Positions 1 through 11,497 of a DNA stretch of 64,000 bases are shown piece after piece. The stretch's first letter is position 1. Each line of letters begins with the position of its first letter. The DNA lies in the NCBI GenBank assembly GCA_907163375.1, contig CAJQUW010003414.1:124001-188000 (forward strand), given 5' to 3'. The notes beneath the pieces were generated by a model. That model was not told where the DNA came from, searched no databases, and saw only the letters and a list, made by a program, of their open reading frames with translations. The position numbers and the translations under genes are program-made. This DNA is from Prostheceraeus crozeri (lineage: Eukaryota; Platyhelminthes; Polycladida; Euryleptidae).

Positions 1-335
1 ATGCCATATACTTACGTACATTAAAATCGAATTCAGTATTGAAAGTTTGACTCTTGAATGTCATTATCTCACTACTTACTAGACAGTAGTAACATTAGTG
101 TGATCTTTTATGACAAAAAGCCTTAAATCAACATTCTTTGGACATGATGTATGCTTTCTTTTAACATTGTGCTGGTATGGCTTTAGTATGTAAAGCATAC
201 CACATTTGAAATAACATACGAAAAGCATACAAATATATACGTACTGTATATACCAAGCGAATACAGAAATATACCAAAAATATTTTGGTTTGCATCCTTC
301 GTATGTGATTGGTATTGAGCGATTTACAGTGTAGG
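1..335 (-). repeat. Dispersed repeat, family R1, copy 1
   Basis: This sequence recurs on the + strand at 61722-62029, where it is closely similar over the whole length, and in part at 38745-38925 and 42538-42680. The shared start is the CTGTAAATCGCTCAATACC segment. The shared end is an ATTCGATTTTAATG-type segment followed by CTATGGCAT. Short open frames inside it align only because the DNA is shared, so I do not treat them as genes. No inverted ends are obvious. The left end is cut by the window edge. Confidence 0.6.
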
Positions 336-1006
336 GTGTATTCACACTCCCGATGAAATGTTATTTAAGGTTTAATGTAGAATCAAATAGAATTAAATAG
401 AATAAGGTTTACATTGCCTTGCAAGTATTCTCACGTAAAATGATGCAGGAATCCCAATTAAATTAAATGCTTGTGAGCTACAGCATCAAAATGTTGTCAT
501 CTACGTTGGATCCAGTACATAGGCTCCTTACAGCATTTTCATTGCTTTAGAGAGAATTCCGGCTTGCATTTTCTTATACTAGCATAGTCTACCGTTAAAT
601 TGCCTCCAAGAAAACTACAGCCGATACATGTATATTACGTTATGAAGCTTTCCTTCAATTTAGCCAATACTAATATACTGACGAATTGAAAATATTTGAT
701 TTAATGATAATTGAATTGCACATTGATCATGACAAAGTAATTGATTTCATTCTATCATTCAAAAATATTGACAGATTTAATAAATAATATAGCTCCGTAG
801 TCATTAGTAAGTAAATGTTTAAGCAAATTTAGAATACGAAATTGGAATGAAATCAATCTTTAGATAAATGTCGGTTGTCGCAGACATTTTATAGTGCAAA
901 GACTGCGGAGATATGAAATCTAAATTCAGCATGCACAAATGCAACATAATACATGTAGAAGCAGAAATAAGACGTTTATTCATGAACACAATAGAAATCA
1001 TTCAAT
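336..1006. other. AT-rich stretch, nothing recognised
   Basis: I see no coding pattern, repeat or RNA motif here. It is presumably intergenic or intronic. Confidence 0.4.
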
Positions 1007-2269
1007 TCATGTCATATACAAGAAAACCATTCTTGTTTGAAAATTTATGGGCTCTTTTAATAAAAAGACGTTTTGCGTATGCATCATCAGTGACGTGCGC
1101 GTTGATACGTGAACAAAAATATTTGTGATAAGCAATCTAAAATCAATCTGTAAAAATGTTATTATAGATAATACACGATTTCGGAAAAAATGAGTTTCTT
1201 CCTCGTTTCGTTTTGCAATAAAGGACTTCAAAGCGGTTTGATCGGCCTGAAAGAGGGGGGCATAGTCCATGGAGCATGCTATCGGGATCTTTCGAAATTG
1301 AATAAACAGTTTGGATGCTGCCCTTTCACGTCTATCGTCCAAGTTCGTGAATCTGCCACATCCACACTCGCTAGTGCCACATATTAGGCGGTGTGCTCGA
1401 CGCTAAAGTTTGTCCAGAGCAGCCTTATTTTGTTCGGACAACCCAATTATCAAGGGAGCACAGTATTCCATAATTTATCTGACGTTATCTAATTTATCTG
1501 TATACGTTGATCGTCTGATCACTGTGCAGTATCGGTTTCAGAAGGCGTATAGATAGAATCGTTGTGAGGCTATTCTATTGATGTGTTCCATATGTCCATT
1601 CCACTTCAGGTCTGAAGACAAGTGGACACCAAGAAGCTTTGCATCGTTTACACTGGCGACATTTTGGATCAATGGTGCAGGGAAATTTTGTGTTTTAGGC
1701 ATCCACAGGAGCTTACATTTCGACAAGTTCAGTCGTAGACCATTTGACGATGACCAGCTCAACATAGTTTGGTGCTCTTCCTGGAGGATGTCAACGCTTT
1801 GGCTGGTTATGGGCACAATGAAGGTACAATCGTCAATGTATTTGACGACCGTAGTTCCACTGTGCTTCGGTACTAGCGAGCTAATGACCAGATTGAACAA
1901 ATAGGGCCCAAATATCGATCCCTGTGGTATTCCGGATTTGATTGGGCCCTCAAGACTTCTAGCATCAAGTAGCTTCACCGATTGAGCACGTTTGCTCAGA
2001 TAGTCTGAGATCCATTGCACAAATTCGGTTGGGAACTTTTTCTTGTCAAGTGAGTCCACGATCGTTCCATGACTCAAGTGGTCAAATGCCTTTCTAAAGT
2101 CATAAGTAACCACTGCCACACCCTTTGTTTCACTTTCGTCAAGGGCAGATGTCACTCTGTCATGCAAACAAATATTCTTCTCTGAGTCTTTGTCCGATGC
2201 CTGACTGCAAGATGGCCCTTTCAGAATACATGTAAGCTTACAGCAAATACAATATGTACGAACAATCAA
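1007..2269 (-). pseudogene. LINE reverse transcriptase remnant
   Basis: Read on the minus strand, this encodes the palm and thumb of a non-LTR retrotransposon reverse transcriptase. The main open stretch (2269 to 1538) carries DFRKAFDHLSHGTIVDSL (motif A region), SGIPQGSIFGPYLFNL (motif B) and VVKYIDDCTF (catalytic YIDD), then LLGVHLSSDLKW typical of the region after the active site. Further downstream, in another frame, CGRFTNLDDRRERAASKLF matches the usual C-terminal tail of CR1/L2/Jockey-like LINEs. The endonuclease and N-terminal half are missing. Frame changes between the two stretches and the lack of a full ORF make it a dead, 5'-truncated copy. The exact LINE clade cannot be set by eye. 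Confidence 0.85.
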
Positions 2270-2608
2270 TGCACGGTGTTGTCAATGCCAAAATGAAATA
2301 GCCAATAACCACAAGTATTTCTTGTTTGAAATATTCTGTGAATTGATTGGGGTTTTGTTGAAAAATCAGAACTTCATGCTCTTATCATGCAGTTCACCTA
2401 GGATTCAAATAAAAAAAAATATGACTCATTTGCATATGTACAGCATTAATAGAAAACCCAAGTTTTGTATCACTCACCCAAGGTCCAACTTTGCTTTGCC
2501 TGTTCTTGACATGATCGTGGGCAGCGTGCTTCGCTGATCTTGGAGATCCTCATGCCACGTTAGCATCTCGAGGCACGGGTTCGTTTGACAACTGACAAGA
2601 TGCGCCGC

Positions 2609-2726
2609 GGTTTTTGCCTACTCAATTTTATTGTACCCAACTTTACTAAGGCAAATAAAGAGAAGGAAGGACCCGCTTGTTTTCAGCACAATGCAAAAAA
2701 ATTCGTTTATTAGGCAAAAAATACAA
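2609..2726 (+). repeat. PLE-A upstream terminal repeat (pLTR)
   Basis: About 118 bp, repeated directly at 3709-3827 with roughly 90% identity. Both begin GGTTTTTRCCTACTCAATTT and end near TTAGGCAAAAA/TTAAGCAAAAA. Confidence 0.85.
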
Positions 2727-2856
2727 GTAGTTCGTAATTGATAAAACAGTAGAAGTTTTCAATTCCGTTTCTGATAATATAAAATTCACTGTAGAGATAT
2801 CAAAAAGCAATTTTCTCAACTTTCTTGATATTAGCCTTGAAATCAAAAATAATCAA

Positions 2857-3610
2857 TTGAACAACAAGTGGTTTGTCAAGAGCCATTACACGGGTTTATC
2901 CCTCATCAAAAACAGTTGGATACCGAATCATATTGAAACTAACTACCTCAAAAATAGCATAAACAACGTCACTAATCGGTGTTTAGGTATAACAGAACAA
3001 AACGAATCTCTAAAGATCCTTCACCACCGCATCAGACAAAATGGTTTCTCTCTCTCTGAAGGTAAGCAGAATAATAAAAGCAAACATAGGAACGCCAGTG
3101 AAAAGAACGTCGTATGTAACCTGATCTATGTCAGCGATCTCTGTAGTCGCAAATTGGAAAAACTGGCCAAACAATGTAACTTGCCTATTCAAATAGTTAA
3201 TAAATTAGGTCCTACTTTATCCCAAGTCACCAACACTAGAAAACAAAACAGAATACACGAAGATTGTGCCATCTGCACAAAACTACCTAGCAAGTAAGTA
3301 TTCTTGCTCCGACCGGTTTTTAGTCTATAAATTTACCTACTTATTGTGTGGTGATTTCTACATCGGTCAAACTATCCGCCCGTTCACTAATAGGTACCAG
3401 CGCGATATCACTAATAAGAACAAGACAAATGCTCTTTATGAGCACTTCTGGAAATTTCACGCGGACGAAAATGTTCCATCAATAAACGACCTGACCATAG
3501 ACATCTTGGACAAAAGTGGCAATGCCGTTGACTGCCGAATTGATGAAGCTCGCCAAATTGACAGATTGAGACCCGCTATGAACCGCAAGTACCCACTACC
3601 AAAATTATAA
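2857..3610 (+). pseudogene. PLE-A GIY-YIG endonuclease region
   Basis: This is the C-terminal part of a Penelope-like polyprotein. The first part (2857-3297) contains the thumb-like linker and a Cys-rich HEDCAICTKL segment. The second (3266-3610) contains the GIY-YIG nuclease core FYIGQTIRPFTNRYQRD and the conserved downstream glutamate region DEARQIDRLRPAMN. In PLEs this single-strand nuclease nicks the target to prime reverse transcription. The two parts are in different frames that overlap by about 30 bp, so one protein cannot be read straight through. I infer a dead copy. Confidence 0.8.
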
Positions 3611-3677
3611 AGGTATTAACAAATCTCGGTCTCGTTGCTATTGTAATCCGTTGTATTGATGACTGCACGGTCCCACC

Positions 3678-3703
3678 TTTTGATGTGTCTGTGACACGAA
3701 GCG
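3678..3703 (+). ncRNA. Weak hammerhead-like motif in PLE-A 3' end
   Basis: TTTGATGTGTCTGTGACACGAAGC has the order TGATG, a 5-bp stem (GTGTC/GACAC) and GAA. This resembles the CUGANGA-stem II-GAAA core of the hammerhead ribozymes known from PLE termini. It departs from the consensus at several core positions, so it is either decayed or chance. Confidence 0.25.
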
Positions 3704-3708
3704 AGGTG

Positions 3709-3827
3709 GTTTTTACCTACTCAATTTTATTGTACATAACTTTACGAAGGCAAATAAAGAGAAAGAGTGACCCGTTTGTTTTTAGCACAATACCAAGAAA
3801 ATTCGTTTATTAAGCAAAAATACAAAT
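3709..3827 (+). repeat. PLE-A downstream terminal repeat
   Basis: Direct repeat of 2609-2726. It starts about 100 bp after the endonuclease stop. Confidence 0.85.
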
Positions 3828-3830
3828 CAG

Positions 3831-4393
3831 AACCACAATTTTTAACATGAACTGCTTTCAGATCATTTCCTGTAATGTGCATGTGTTATTGTTCTGTTTT
3901 TTATTGGCAGTGCATGCGAAAATTAGGTTAAATATGGACAAAATTGCTCAAAGTGTTTGTGTTTGCCGACCATAGTCCGCTTGCCAAATCTGAATGTGCT
4001 TACCTTCATTGACACAGTTGCATAACCACGATAGGGAATGACCTGAAGACATTCCATGCCAAAAATAATAACTCTGGGTTTAGTGCTCTTCACTTAAACA
4101 GCAGAAAACAATCTTCAACTTCAATTTTCCAAAAGCTCCAATCTGCGTCCCATTGGATTAGACAGACGCGCAGATTGGTATCAGGCTTAGGGTGTACATC
4201 ATTCTGTCAAAGTCTTATTTTCGGCCTCGTTCCCAACAGAAACTCGCTTTGGCTGCCGGACTATTGGTCGGTCAGCTAAAATCCCTCTCGTTGCCCGATA
4301 CATTTCTCATCCTTGAAGATTTCTGTGTCGATCTTTCTGTCACGACGCAAATTGCAAATGATCGCACAAAACTTCTTTATTGATTCATTTCAG
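3831..4393. other. Probable intron sequence, nothing recognised
   Basis: No coding or repeat signal that I can support. It ends in the splice acceptor TTGATTCATTTCAG of the next exon. Confidence 0.4.
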
Positions 4394-4500
4394 CTGCTTT
4401 TGAAGCCTTATTTGGAGTTGAAAATTCGACTAAAATTTATCGATATGCAACAGGGTTCCTCAGAACTGAAGATGGATTCTGGGCTGCGATGGACAGCAAG
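4394..4500 (+). CDS. Host receptor gene, exon a: C-type-lectin-like domain, middle part
   Basis: A candidate internal exon of 107 bp. It is bounded by a good acceptor (TTGATTCATTTCAG) and a donor (AAG|GTAATG). Read with one base brought in from the previous exon (phase 1), it is open and encodes a 35-residue segment containing GVENSTKIYRYATGFLRTED and then GFWAAMDSK. It leaves in phase 0, which fits the acceptor at 14085. Joined to the next exon it gives DSK-IYALSDLVDGRN, which resembles the WIGLND...G segment in the middle of C-type-lectin-like domains. Exons for the first half of the domain and any signal peptide must lie upstream; I could not find them. This is the weakest exon of the model because it is short and has no cysteine. 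Confidence 0.45.
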
Positions 4501-5017
4501 GTAATGTGCTAATCGTTCTGATTCAGGTATTATCTATCCGCGTTCATACAATATGCACCATGCATGTATTGGATATGTGATCTAGCCCCATGTTGTTTGT
4601 TATTTTTCTCCACGTTTGTATCTCAGTGAATGACAAACTTCTTCATGAAATAATGACAATTCACAATACTGTCAATCATAGTTAGTAGTGTTTATAGCTA
4701 ACCATCTGTTGTCCATGTTGGAGTGATGCATTTTTCTTTTTGTCCGTGAATCAGAGCAATGTGTAACAGTTTTCTTACAAGTGCGCGGGGATGTGTGTTT
4801 TTCTATTAATTGTGATTCGTTGGCTACTGTACTCCCGCGCATCTGTATGCAATATGCTTGTTACGTATGCATTTGTATTTAAGTAAAGTTCTCACGTCTG
4901 CGCAGTGTCACCGTCACCTTTCTCAGATTGTCTCAGACGAACTCTGCACAAGCGTGAATATATTACAACTGCTTGTTTTACTTCACTGTGAAATTGATGG
5001 CCATGTCATCAAAATCA
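4501..5017. other. Intron sequence before PLE-B
   Basis: Non-coding as far as I can see. It holds the sequence just before the first PLE-B terminal repeat. Confidence 0.4.
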
Positions 5018-5243
5018 ACATTGACTTCGAGGTTTGAGAACACTTCTCTCCTACTTGTCATGAACTCATATCTTGCTCTGTTTATAAATGCTTCATCTCT
5101 GCTTTTATTTTGTAACCTTGAGAAAGCCGTAAGGCGAAATATTGGTCAATTTATTCATTAATACAATTTGTATCCGCTGAAATCAATTACTTTTGATTTA
5201 TACCTTATCTCCGGATACGTGGATCTCATCGGGTTTCTTGAAA
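5018..5243 (+). repeat. PLE-B upstream terminal repeat (pLTR)
   Basis: 226 bp, starting ACATTGACTTCGAGG and ending near TCTTGAAA. It is repeated at 10918-11142. The downstream copy overlaps the last 19 bases of the endonuclease coding region, the partial-tandem layout expected for PLE termini. Confidence 0.9.
5110..5145 (+). ncRNA. Hammerhead-like motif in PLE-B upstream repeat
   Basis: CTTGAGA, then a short hairpin GCC-GTAA-GGC, then GAAA. This is the order of a minimal hammerhead core, but the first box differs from CUGANGA. The same motif recurs at 11009-11044 and, slightly changed, at 26984-27007. PLE termini are known to carry hammerhead ribozymes, so a decayed one is plausible. Confidence 0.4.
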
Positions 5244-6762
5244 TGTCTGCGGAATTCCGTAAAGCAGAGAAATTGGCAAAATGTCAGAGCAACAGTTTTG
5301 GAGAATACCCTCAATACATATGAGGCGGAGATGTTAACGAAAAGACATAGCAAGCAATGGTTAAACCTCTGTATTAATTTAGAATACAAAAGGAGAGCCA
5401 AATTGCAAACTTACAATTTTCCTCTTTCGGAAAATGAAACACAGAATCTGCTTTATTTAAAAAATTCAATTTGTGCGACCAAAGAAAAGAAACTGATTGT
5501 TCTGCTTAAGAAAAAGGACACAAAGGTATCTAAAGACAATCATCAACCTTTAAATGGTTTTGTGGATTTAACTGATTCTGCCTTAAGAATGGAGTCGAGA
5601 AGTATACTCAATAAAGGACCTTCCTATATTACGTGTCCCAGATACAAAAGAACTCTCCAGGATGGTTATGGAAAGCTGTGCAGAGGTTTAAGTGGCCGCA
5701 ACTAGGAAGAAAAGACTTAATGTACCATCTGAATCCATTTCAGAGCTTAAAGCAGGTATGATTCACATACTCAAATCTCTCAATGTACCTTAATCTACTG
5801 CTACTTCTGATTTAGGAAGGGAAGTCAAAGAGAATGATGATATTCTTATATTACCTACAGATAAGACAAATCGTTTACTCACTATGGAAAAACACCATTA
5901 CAATCAAATATTGGAGAATAAAACGATAAACAGTGGTAATTTCAAATTGATCAAACCAATACAGCCTTCTACCGCACAAGCGAGATTCAATAGAGAATTG
6001 AGCTTGATTGCAAATGGATACAAATCTAAGTTTTCACATGTTTGCTATGGACTAATGGACCAAAGATGTTCTGAACCTCTTCCATGTTCTGCTTACGTCC
6101 TTCCTAAGGATCATAAAAATGGTGAACTAACGGGAAGACCCATTGTTGCTGCACTTGATGGACCTGGTAACAAATTATCTAAATTTTTATCTTCAAAATT
6201 AAACAACGTATTGCGATTTGTACCATGTCATATCAGAGATGGCGATTGTTTCGTTGAGTGGGTCAATTCTATTCCTTCAGAGTCTCACATTGGTGGATTT
6301 GCGTCACTTGATGTGACCAACCTATATGGTAACATTTCGCTACATGGAGATACAGATTTATTCACTGTATTGAGACAATTTCTTCACCTTTATGGTGGAT
6401 CTGATGATTTCTTGAAAAACGTGAATGTGGAGGATATTGTCGATCTGACGAAACTAGCTTTATTCTCAAATACAACTATTCATGATGATCAGAAATATAG
6501 CCAAATTAATGGATTGACTATGCGGAATTCTATGGCCCCACAGTTGGCAGTTATATATATATATATATATATGATTTTTATGGAAGAAAAAAAACTGAGA
6601 GCTTACGATGGTGCGGTTATTTGGAAACGATACATTGACGATTGTTTTATCATATGGCTACCCCGTATTTCTGTTGATGACATCCTTCCTTTTGTTAATG
6701 GTTTTCTGAGCATATCAGATTCACTATGGAGTTGTCTACCCAGTCAGCCCGTACACGTGTAA
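5193..6762 (+). pseudogene. PLE-B reverse transcriptase, N-terminal and palm part
   Basis: This encodes the N-terminal region and most of the palm of a PLE reverse transcriptase, in two main stretches (5193-5705 and 5884-6762). Visible landmarks are ILPTDKTNR (before motif 1), YVLPKDHKNGELTGRPIVAA (motif 2 region), FASLDVTNLYGNI (motif A), NSMAPQLAVIY (motif B region) and KRYIDDCFIIW (catalytic YIDD). A TA-dinucleotide run adds about four residues (YIYI) just after motif B without changing frame. The protein is cut after ISDSLWSCL by the inserted transposon and continues at about 10085. There is more than one interruption in frame. Confidence 0.85.
6551..6571. repeat. (AT)n microsatellite inside reverse transcriptase coding sequence
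   Basis: About ten AT units, translated YIYIYM, between reverse transcriptase motif B and the YIDD box. Confidence 0.8.
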
Positions 6763-9700
6763 TAGGCCTGCACGTGTATTTTTGATGTAAATGAAAATAA
6801 GCCACTTTTGCACGTGTAATGCACGTGTTATTATTTATGACTTGTTGCAAAGGTTAATTTTATAATTTCAATGTTATACTAATGCCAGGGTGCATGAATC
6901 TCAAGTCACAGTCATTTATATTCTACTGCAGCTATACACTAAGTGGTAACAACAAGACATCCATATAAACGATTGATACCATATGAAAACAACGTCAAAA
7001 TTGCACTATCACAACGATTTTGACTATTGATTCTCTAAATTCACAGAATACATATACAAATAAATGACCATGTGCTATTCATTTTTGGCGAAATTCCTTC
7101 TTGGAAGTAATTAAATTTATTCACTTTTTTCTCCGAACAAAGCTTCGTTGATGTGTGAATTAACGTTCTTTAAAAGCATGCAAAAATATTTGGTAGGCCA
7201 TAAGATAATCCAGAAAATTAAATTGTATTTGTATTTTGTTCAAATGCTAGAGTCCGAGTAACTTATCATTTCGGCATTAATCGCTGTGAAGATTTAGGCT
7301 GTAAAAATCCATTTAAAAATCCTCTGCAATGCTATAATCGAGTTTTCATGTCTTAAAATTGAAAGTAAGGTGCTTTGTATTCACATTCACTCATGTTTAT
7401 TCGCATTATCTGAGACATTGTCAATCATCTGAGCTGCACGATAGCTGTTTTCCAATGGATAGAAAATTTGATTCAAAAGCATGCATTGACTTCTATGGTT
7501 AGCATGTGTTATTGAATTTTGAATATGGTTCTCTTCGATTTCTTTGTCATCTTCCTAATTAGCTGCTGTCGATTTCTTTGATCATGCATGGAAGTCTATG
7601 ATCTATATTGGTTTAGAAACTTAGCTACACATGCAGTAACATAGCATAATGTTGTGAATTCAAATTTGAACAGCTCCGCTTCATTGCGATATGTCTGGCT
7701 CAATGGAAATTGATCTAGTGGAATTATTGAAGTCTGCAGGATGAAGTCAATTTGATGATCAATTGAAACATTTGGAAAATGGAACTTGATCACATTTTGT
7801 GACAAATTGCTATCATATTGCTTTGTCTGTGATGAAGTCCAGTGAGCTTTACATTTTGTTTCTTAGAATATGCATGCATGATGTACAGTATTTTTTCTCC
7901 AGACATATGCGCTTTAAAATATTAATTCTTTGATATTTTTTGCAGTAACAATCGAGTTTCACTTGCATGTATATCTTTCTGGAAAGCTGTTAATCGCATT
8001 CCATGTCATATGTCTCACGATTAACATGGCAAGGTCAGAACTTATAAATGAATGTGATCTTTTAGGATTGAATGCTTTTTGTAGTGTAGGCCCTACACGA
8101 GATTCATTATTTGATATTACAACTGATTTGAATAAGTTTACAATTCACAAAATGTATCAGAATATTTTCCTATTACAAGTTTGTATTTTATAAGTTTGCA
8201 AGTTATATTTTGTAGATAGGATGGTTTGTAAATTCAAAATCACCAGGGACGGAGCTAATACGTTGATTGATTTTCTGAAGCTTATTGTCAACGTCACATC
8301 AAGTGAAGAGATATTTTCACCAATGCAGTAAATGGCTACTTCTCGTTTCTGTTTTATAACTATTTGTTTAATCTATTATATTTCAAAAACACCAAGTTCA
8401 TGTTGTAAATCGCTGCTTTGCTTTCAAAATCGTTTGATATTCTTTTTGAGTTCTTTGCAGAACCCAATCCCACTGTTCAGTGTTCAAACAACTTATATAT
8501 ATATGCAACTGAATGCGATGAAGCCGGAGGTTTTCAGTTAGCCTCCGCTTCCCCTGCCTAGGAGATCATGCGTTTTTTAACATGTTCATATCAGCCGGAA
8601 ACTCAGTCGCTTCAGCTGATAGCTAGAAGGCAGACCTATCTCCACGAATTCGCAGAAGCTGTCATTGATTTTCCGGCTAGAATTTTAACAGAGACATTGG
8701 TTTCAGATGTTGCTGCTGAGAACGTTAAGTTATCTAAATAAATTTCATTTCGAACCTTTCCTGAAACAGATCAACAAAAACGATTTTCAAGACCATAGGA
8801 AGAAGACCTTTGACTAAGAATCAACCTGTCCATAAAATCAAAACATACCTTAATTGTCCTTAATTCGTTATCATTATTTAATTCCTGACTTTTGCTGCAG
8901 ATAATTCATTCACACGTAGCTGTCCTATCGTATCACTCTCTGATTTAGATGGGAGATGGTTTATAATAGACGTGTAAAAATTTATCTAATTATGAGATTT
9001 CTAAAATATGAATTGATCTAGAGATGGATTACAAAACATCAAATTAATGTAGAAATGATTCACACGATGTAACTTGGATAATTGCACTAATGAAACGCTA
9101 AGAGCAAAGGAAGTTTGGATCCATAATTAAGGAATTATATCTAGCACTGATGACGGATTATATCAGTTAAGTGACAAGCTTTTTCATTCTTATTGTGTAT
9201 TACAAATTATTGGTTTGATTGATTTCTTATTTTGTCATTCTACATTTCTGCAGTTTCGTTGTGTAAGTGATGCATCAGATTTCAAAAAGTGAGCATCTGA
9301 TGAATCCTATCGTTCCTTTAAATTGAATTAATGTAATTAGCTAATTAATAAACTATTGTATTGAATTAAACTAATTACCGATTACATGCAGAGCTTTTGT
9401 CACAATCTTTAATGATAAAAATCTCTCACGTAAATGATAGATATTTATAACTTTATTTTCAATTTATTTCCAGTATTGCTTGCCACCTGGATGAATTTTC
9501 ATAACATTTTTTCAACTCCTGATTGAAAATTTGGATTTATGAACTTTGGAATAAAGCTACTTATGAAGTTGTCAGACGTCATTGAAGTGGATGAGATGGT
9601 TTTGGCTAGATATGGAATATTTGTGAATTCCTGTGATTTACAGTTTCTAATGTGATAGTTTTTTACTCCAAAAAATGTGCTTCTACTTATTCGGTGTCTT

Positions 9701-10084
9701 ATAAACTTTCATGTTGTGGGCTATAGATTTCACATTTGACCGACCATTTAAAGCGATTTATGTGTGTTATGCATGCTCAGAGCAAATATAAGTTAAGAAG
9801 CGCTCGGAATAGCTAGGAGGTAATATGATGCAGATATGAATTCGGAACAAATTTCTAAGCAATCTAGCTAGAGGTTGGGTATGTTCGAAGCAATAAAAGA
9901 ATGAAACGCCAAAATAAACTAGCATTGAATTTTAAGGCGTGAAAGGAGTGTAATTTTGGTGTATTTGTACACGTGTAATACACGTGTATTATCTGAACAC
10001 AAAACACGCGTATTACACGTGTCCGATACACGTGTATTACACGGGTCCATTACACGTGTAATACAAGTGTGCTGGTTGACTGGG
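6739..10084. mobile_element. Non-autonomous DNA transposon, family T1, copy 1 (3346 bp)
   Basis: It is bounded by terminal inverted repeats starting CCCAGTCARCC and ending GGTTGACTGGG. Just inside both ends are several copies of the palindrome ACACGTGT (CACGTGTAATACACGTGT-type arrays at 6752-6770, 6810-6835 and 9967-10070). It is flanked by TA on both sides, read as a 2-bp target duplication. The second copy at 24943-27664 is flanked by TG on both sides. No transposase is visible in about 3.3 kb of AT-rich sequence; the small frames at 7930-8193 and 8332-8541 do not look coding. The superfamily is unclear: a 2-bp duplication fits mariner-like or ISL2EU-like elements. Confidence 0.85.
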
Positions 10085-10936
10085 TAATAATGGTTTGTTA
10101 CCCTTTTTGGATACTGGAGTGTTTCGAGAAGATAACCGTTTCCAAACGAGGCTGTATATGAAAGATATACACAGTGGTACAACATACCCGTGGGATTCTG
10201 CTTCTCCTACGTCCGTCAAAAGAGCCATTATTCTCGGAGAATTACCGAGAGCTGATGCTCGATCTACAGCTGAAGAAGCAAGGATATATTCGGAACAACT
10301 TGTTTTGAATCGGCTTAGGAACAATGGCTACCCATGTCGGTATTTACGAAAAATACAACACCAATATCTTCAGAAAAGAAAAATAAAAATCACAAAGGGG
10401 AACATGAAAACAAAGATGGGAGAATTTTCGTTCGTTGTCCTTTTGTTGACGAAGCTACCAAAAGAAGAATGATTAACACAGTACAGCGATCTTCATTATC
10501 TGACTATATATTTTTGCATTTTGAATCTGGGAAATCTTTGCGTAAAATATTTCACCCACCCAAACAACGCATACTTTGCAAAGATGATTGTGATACGTGC
10601 GCTATCAGCGAAAAACGAAAATTATGCTATACCAAGAACTTAATTTGCAAAATTACGTGCAAATTATGCAATGCAATATACACGTATATAGGCGAGTCTT
10701 CTCACTGTGTCCGTTCGAGAGTGAAAGAACATTTGACTCAAGATAGCAGTGCGGTCTTCCAACACATTAAGACCAATCACGCAGGTTGCCCCTCACCCTG
10801 CATATCATGGTCCGTTCTACACCAGAATTTGAACAACACTCAGAAAAGGCGCTCGATGGAGGCTATGTACATTCGTCGTCACAGCGGGGCATTAATGAAT
10901 GGATGTCAAGGCTTGCACATTGACTTCGAGGTTTGA
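10085..10936 (+). pseudogene. PLE-B end of reverse transcriptase and GIY-YIG endonuclease
   Basis: Continuation of PLE-B after the inserted transposon. It reads LPFLDTGVF (end of the palm), then a linker with RNNGYP, then a Cys-rich segment (CKDDCDTCAIS; CKITCKLC) and the GIY-YIG core YTYIGESSHCVRSRVKEH. It ends EAMYIRRHSGALMNGCQ. The Cys-rich box before GIY-YIG is typical of PLE endonucleases. Two overlapping frames (10095-10472 and 10334-10936) show that at least one frame change has occurred. Confidence 0.85.
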
Positions 10937-11142
10937 GAACACTTCTCTCCTACTTGTCATGAACTCATATCTTGCTCTGTATATAAATGCTTCATCTCTG
11001 CTTTTATTTTGTAACCTTGAGAAAGCCGTAAGGCGAAATATTGGTTAATTTATTCATTAATACAATTTGTATCCGCTGAAATCAACTACTTTTGATATAT
11101 ACCTTATTTCCGGATACGTGGATCTTATCGAGTTTTTTGAAA
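10918..11142 (+). repeat. PLE-B downstream terminal repeat
   Basis: Direct repeat of 5018-5243. It also carries the CTTGAGA-GCC-GTAA-GGC-GAAA motif at 11016-11038. Confidence 0.9.
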
Positions 11143-11497
11143 CTCAACAGCATGTACAAAAATCTACACACAGTGTTGTACATAATAGCAGAGAGGAAAC
11201 GTAGTGTGCAAAACAAAGAAATTCATTGCTAAGACGGATACGATGATCCTTTCCACACCAGGGAACGGCTGATTCGGTCACCATGTCGGTTTTTGTCTTG
11301 GACATCTAGCCATCAGTTTTATTTCCTTTGATTATCAAACGAAGCATCTTTGCCAAACTTCCTTCAGCGACATTCTAATACAATGAGAAGCTGAGCCTGA
11401 GTTAGCTTGCATCGAGACGGCATGACAATATCACTGAATCAATCCAGGCAATTCTCTCTGCGTCTCTGAAGGGCTTAAGCCACTCTGTACTAGAAAC
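11143..11497. other. Unassigned intron sequence between PLE-B and the satellite
   Basis: No coding or repeat signal is visible. Confidence 0.4.

Larger units (their letters stand above)
2590..3830 (+). mobile_element. Penelope-like element PLE-A, 5'-truncated
   Basis: A truncated Penelope-like retroelement. It starts with a terminal repeat (2609-2726), then codes for the end of the reverse transcriptase (NFLDISLEIKNN region near 2820-2850), a linker with IRQNGFS, and a GIY-YIG endonuclease (YLLCGDFYIGQTIRPF near 3335-3380). A second terminal repeat (3709-3827) closes it. Body and endonuclease lie in two overlapping frames, so it is not intact. The reverse transcriptase core is absent. An upstream terminal repeat followed by a truncated body is the usual pLTR layout of PLEs. 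It is a different lineage from PLE-B. Confidence 0.85.
5018..11142 (+). mobile_element. Near full-length Penelope-like element PLE-B, interrupted
   Basis: Direct terminal repeats (5018-5243 and 10918-11142) enclose a reverse transcriptase region and a GIY-YIG endonuclease region in the same orientation. A 3346-bp DNA transposon (6739-10084) sits inside the reverse transcriptase. Without it the element is about 2.8 kb, the usual PLE size. The reading frame is interrupted at several places besides the insertion, so it is inactive. The terminal repeats differ by only a few percent, which suggests a fairly recent insertion. It lies in the first long intron of the receptor gene model, in the gene's orientation. 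Confidence 0.9.
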
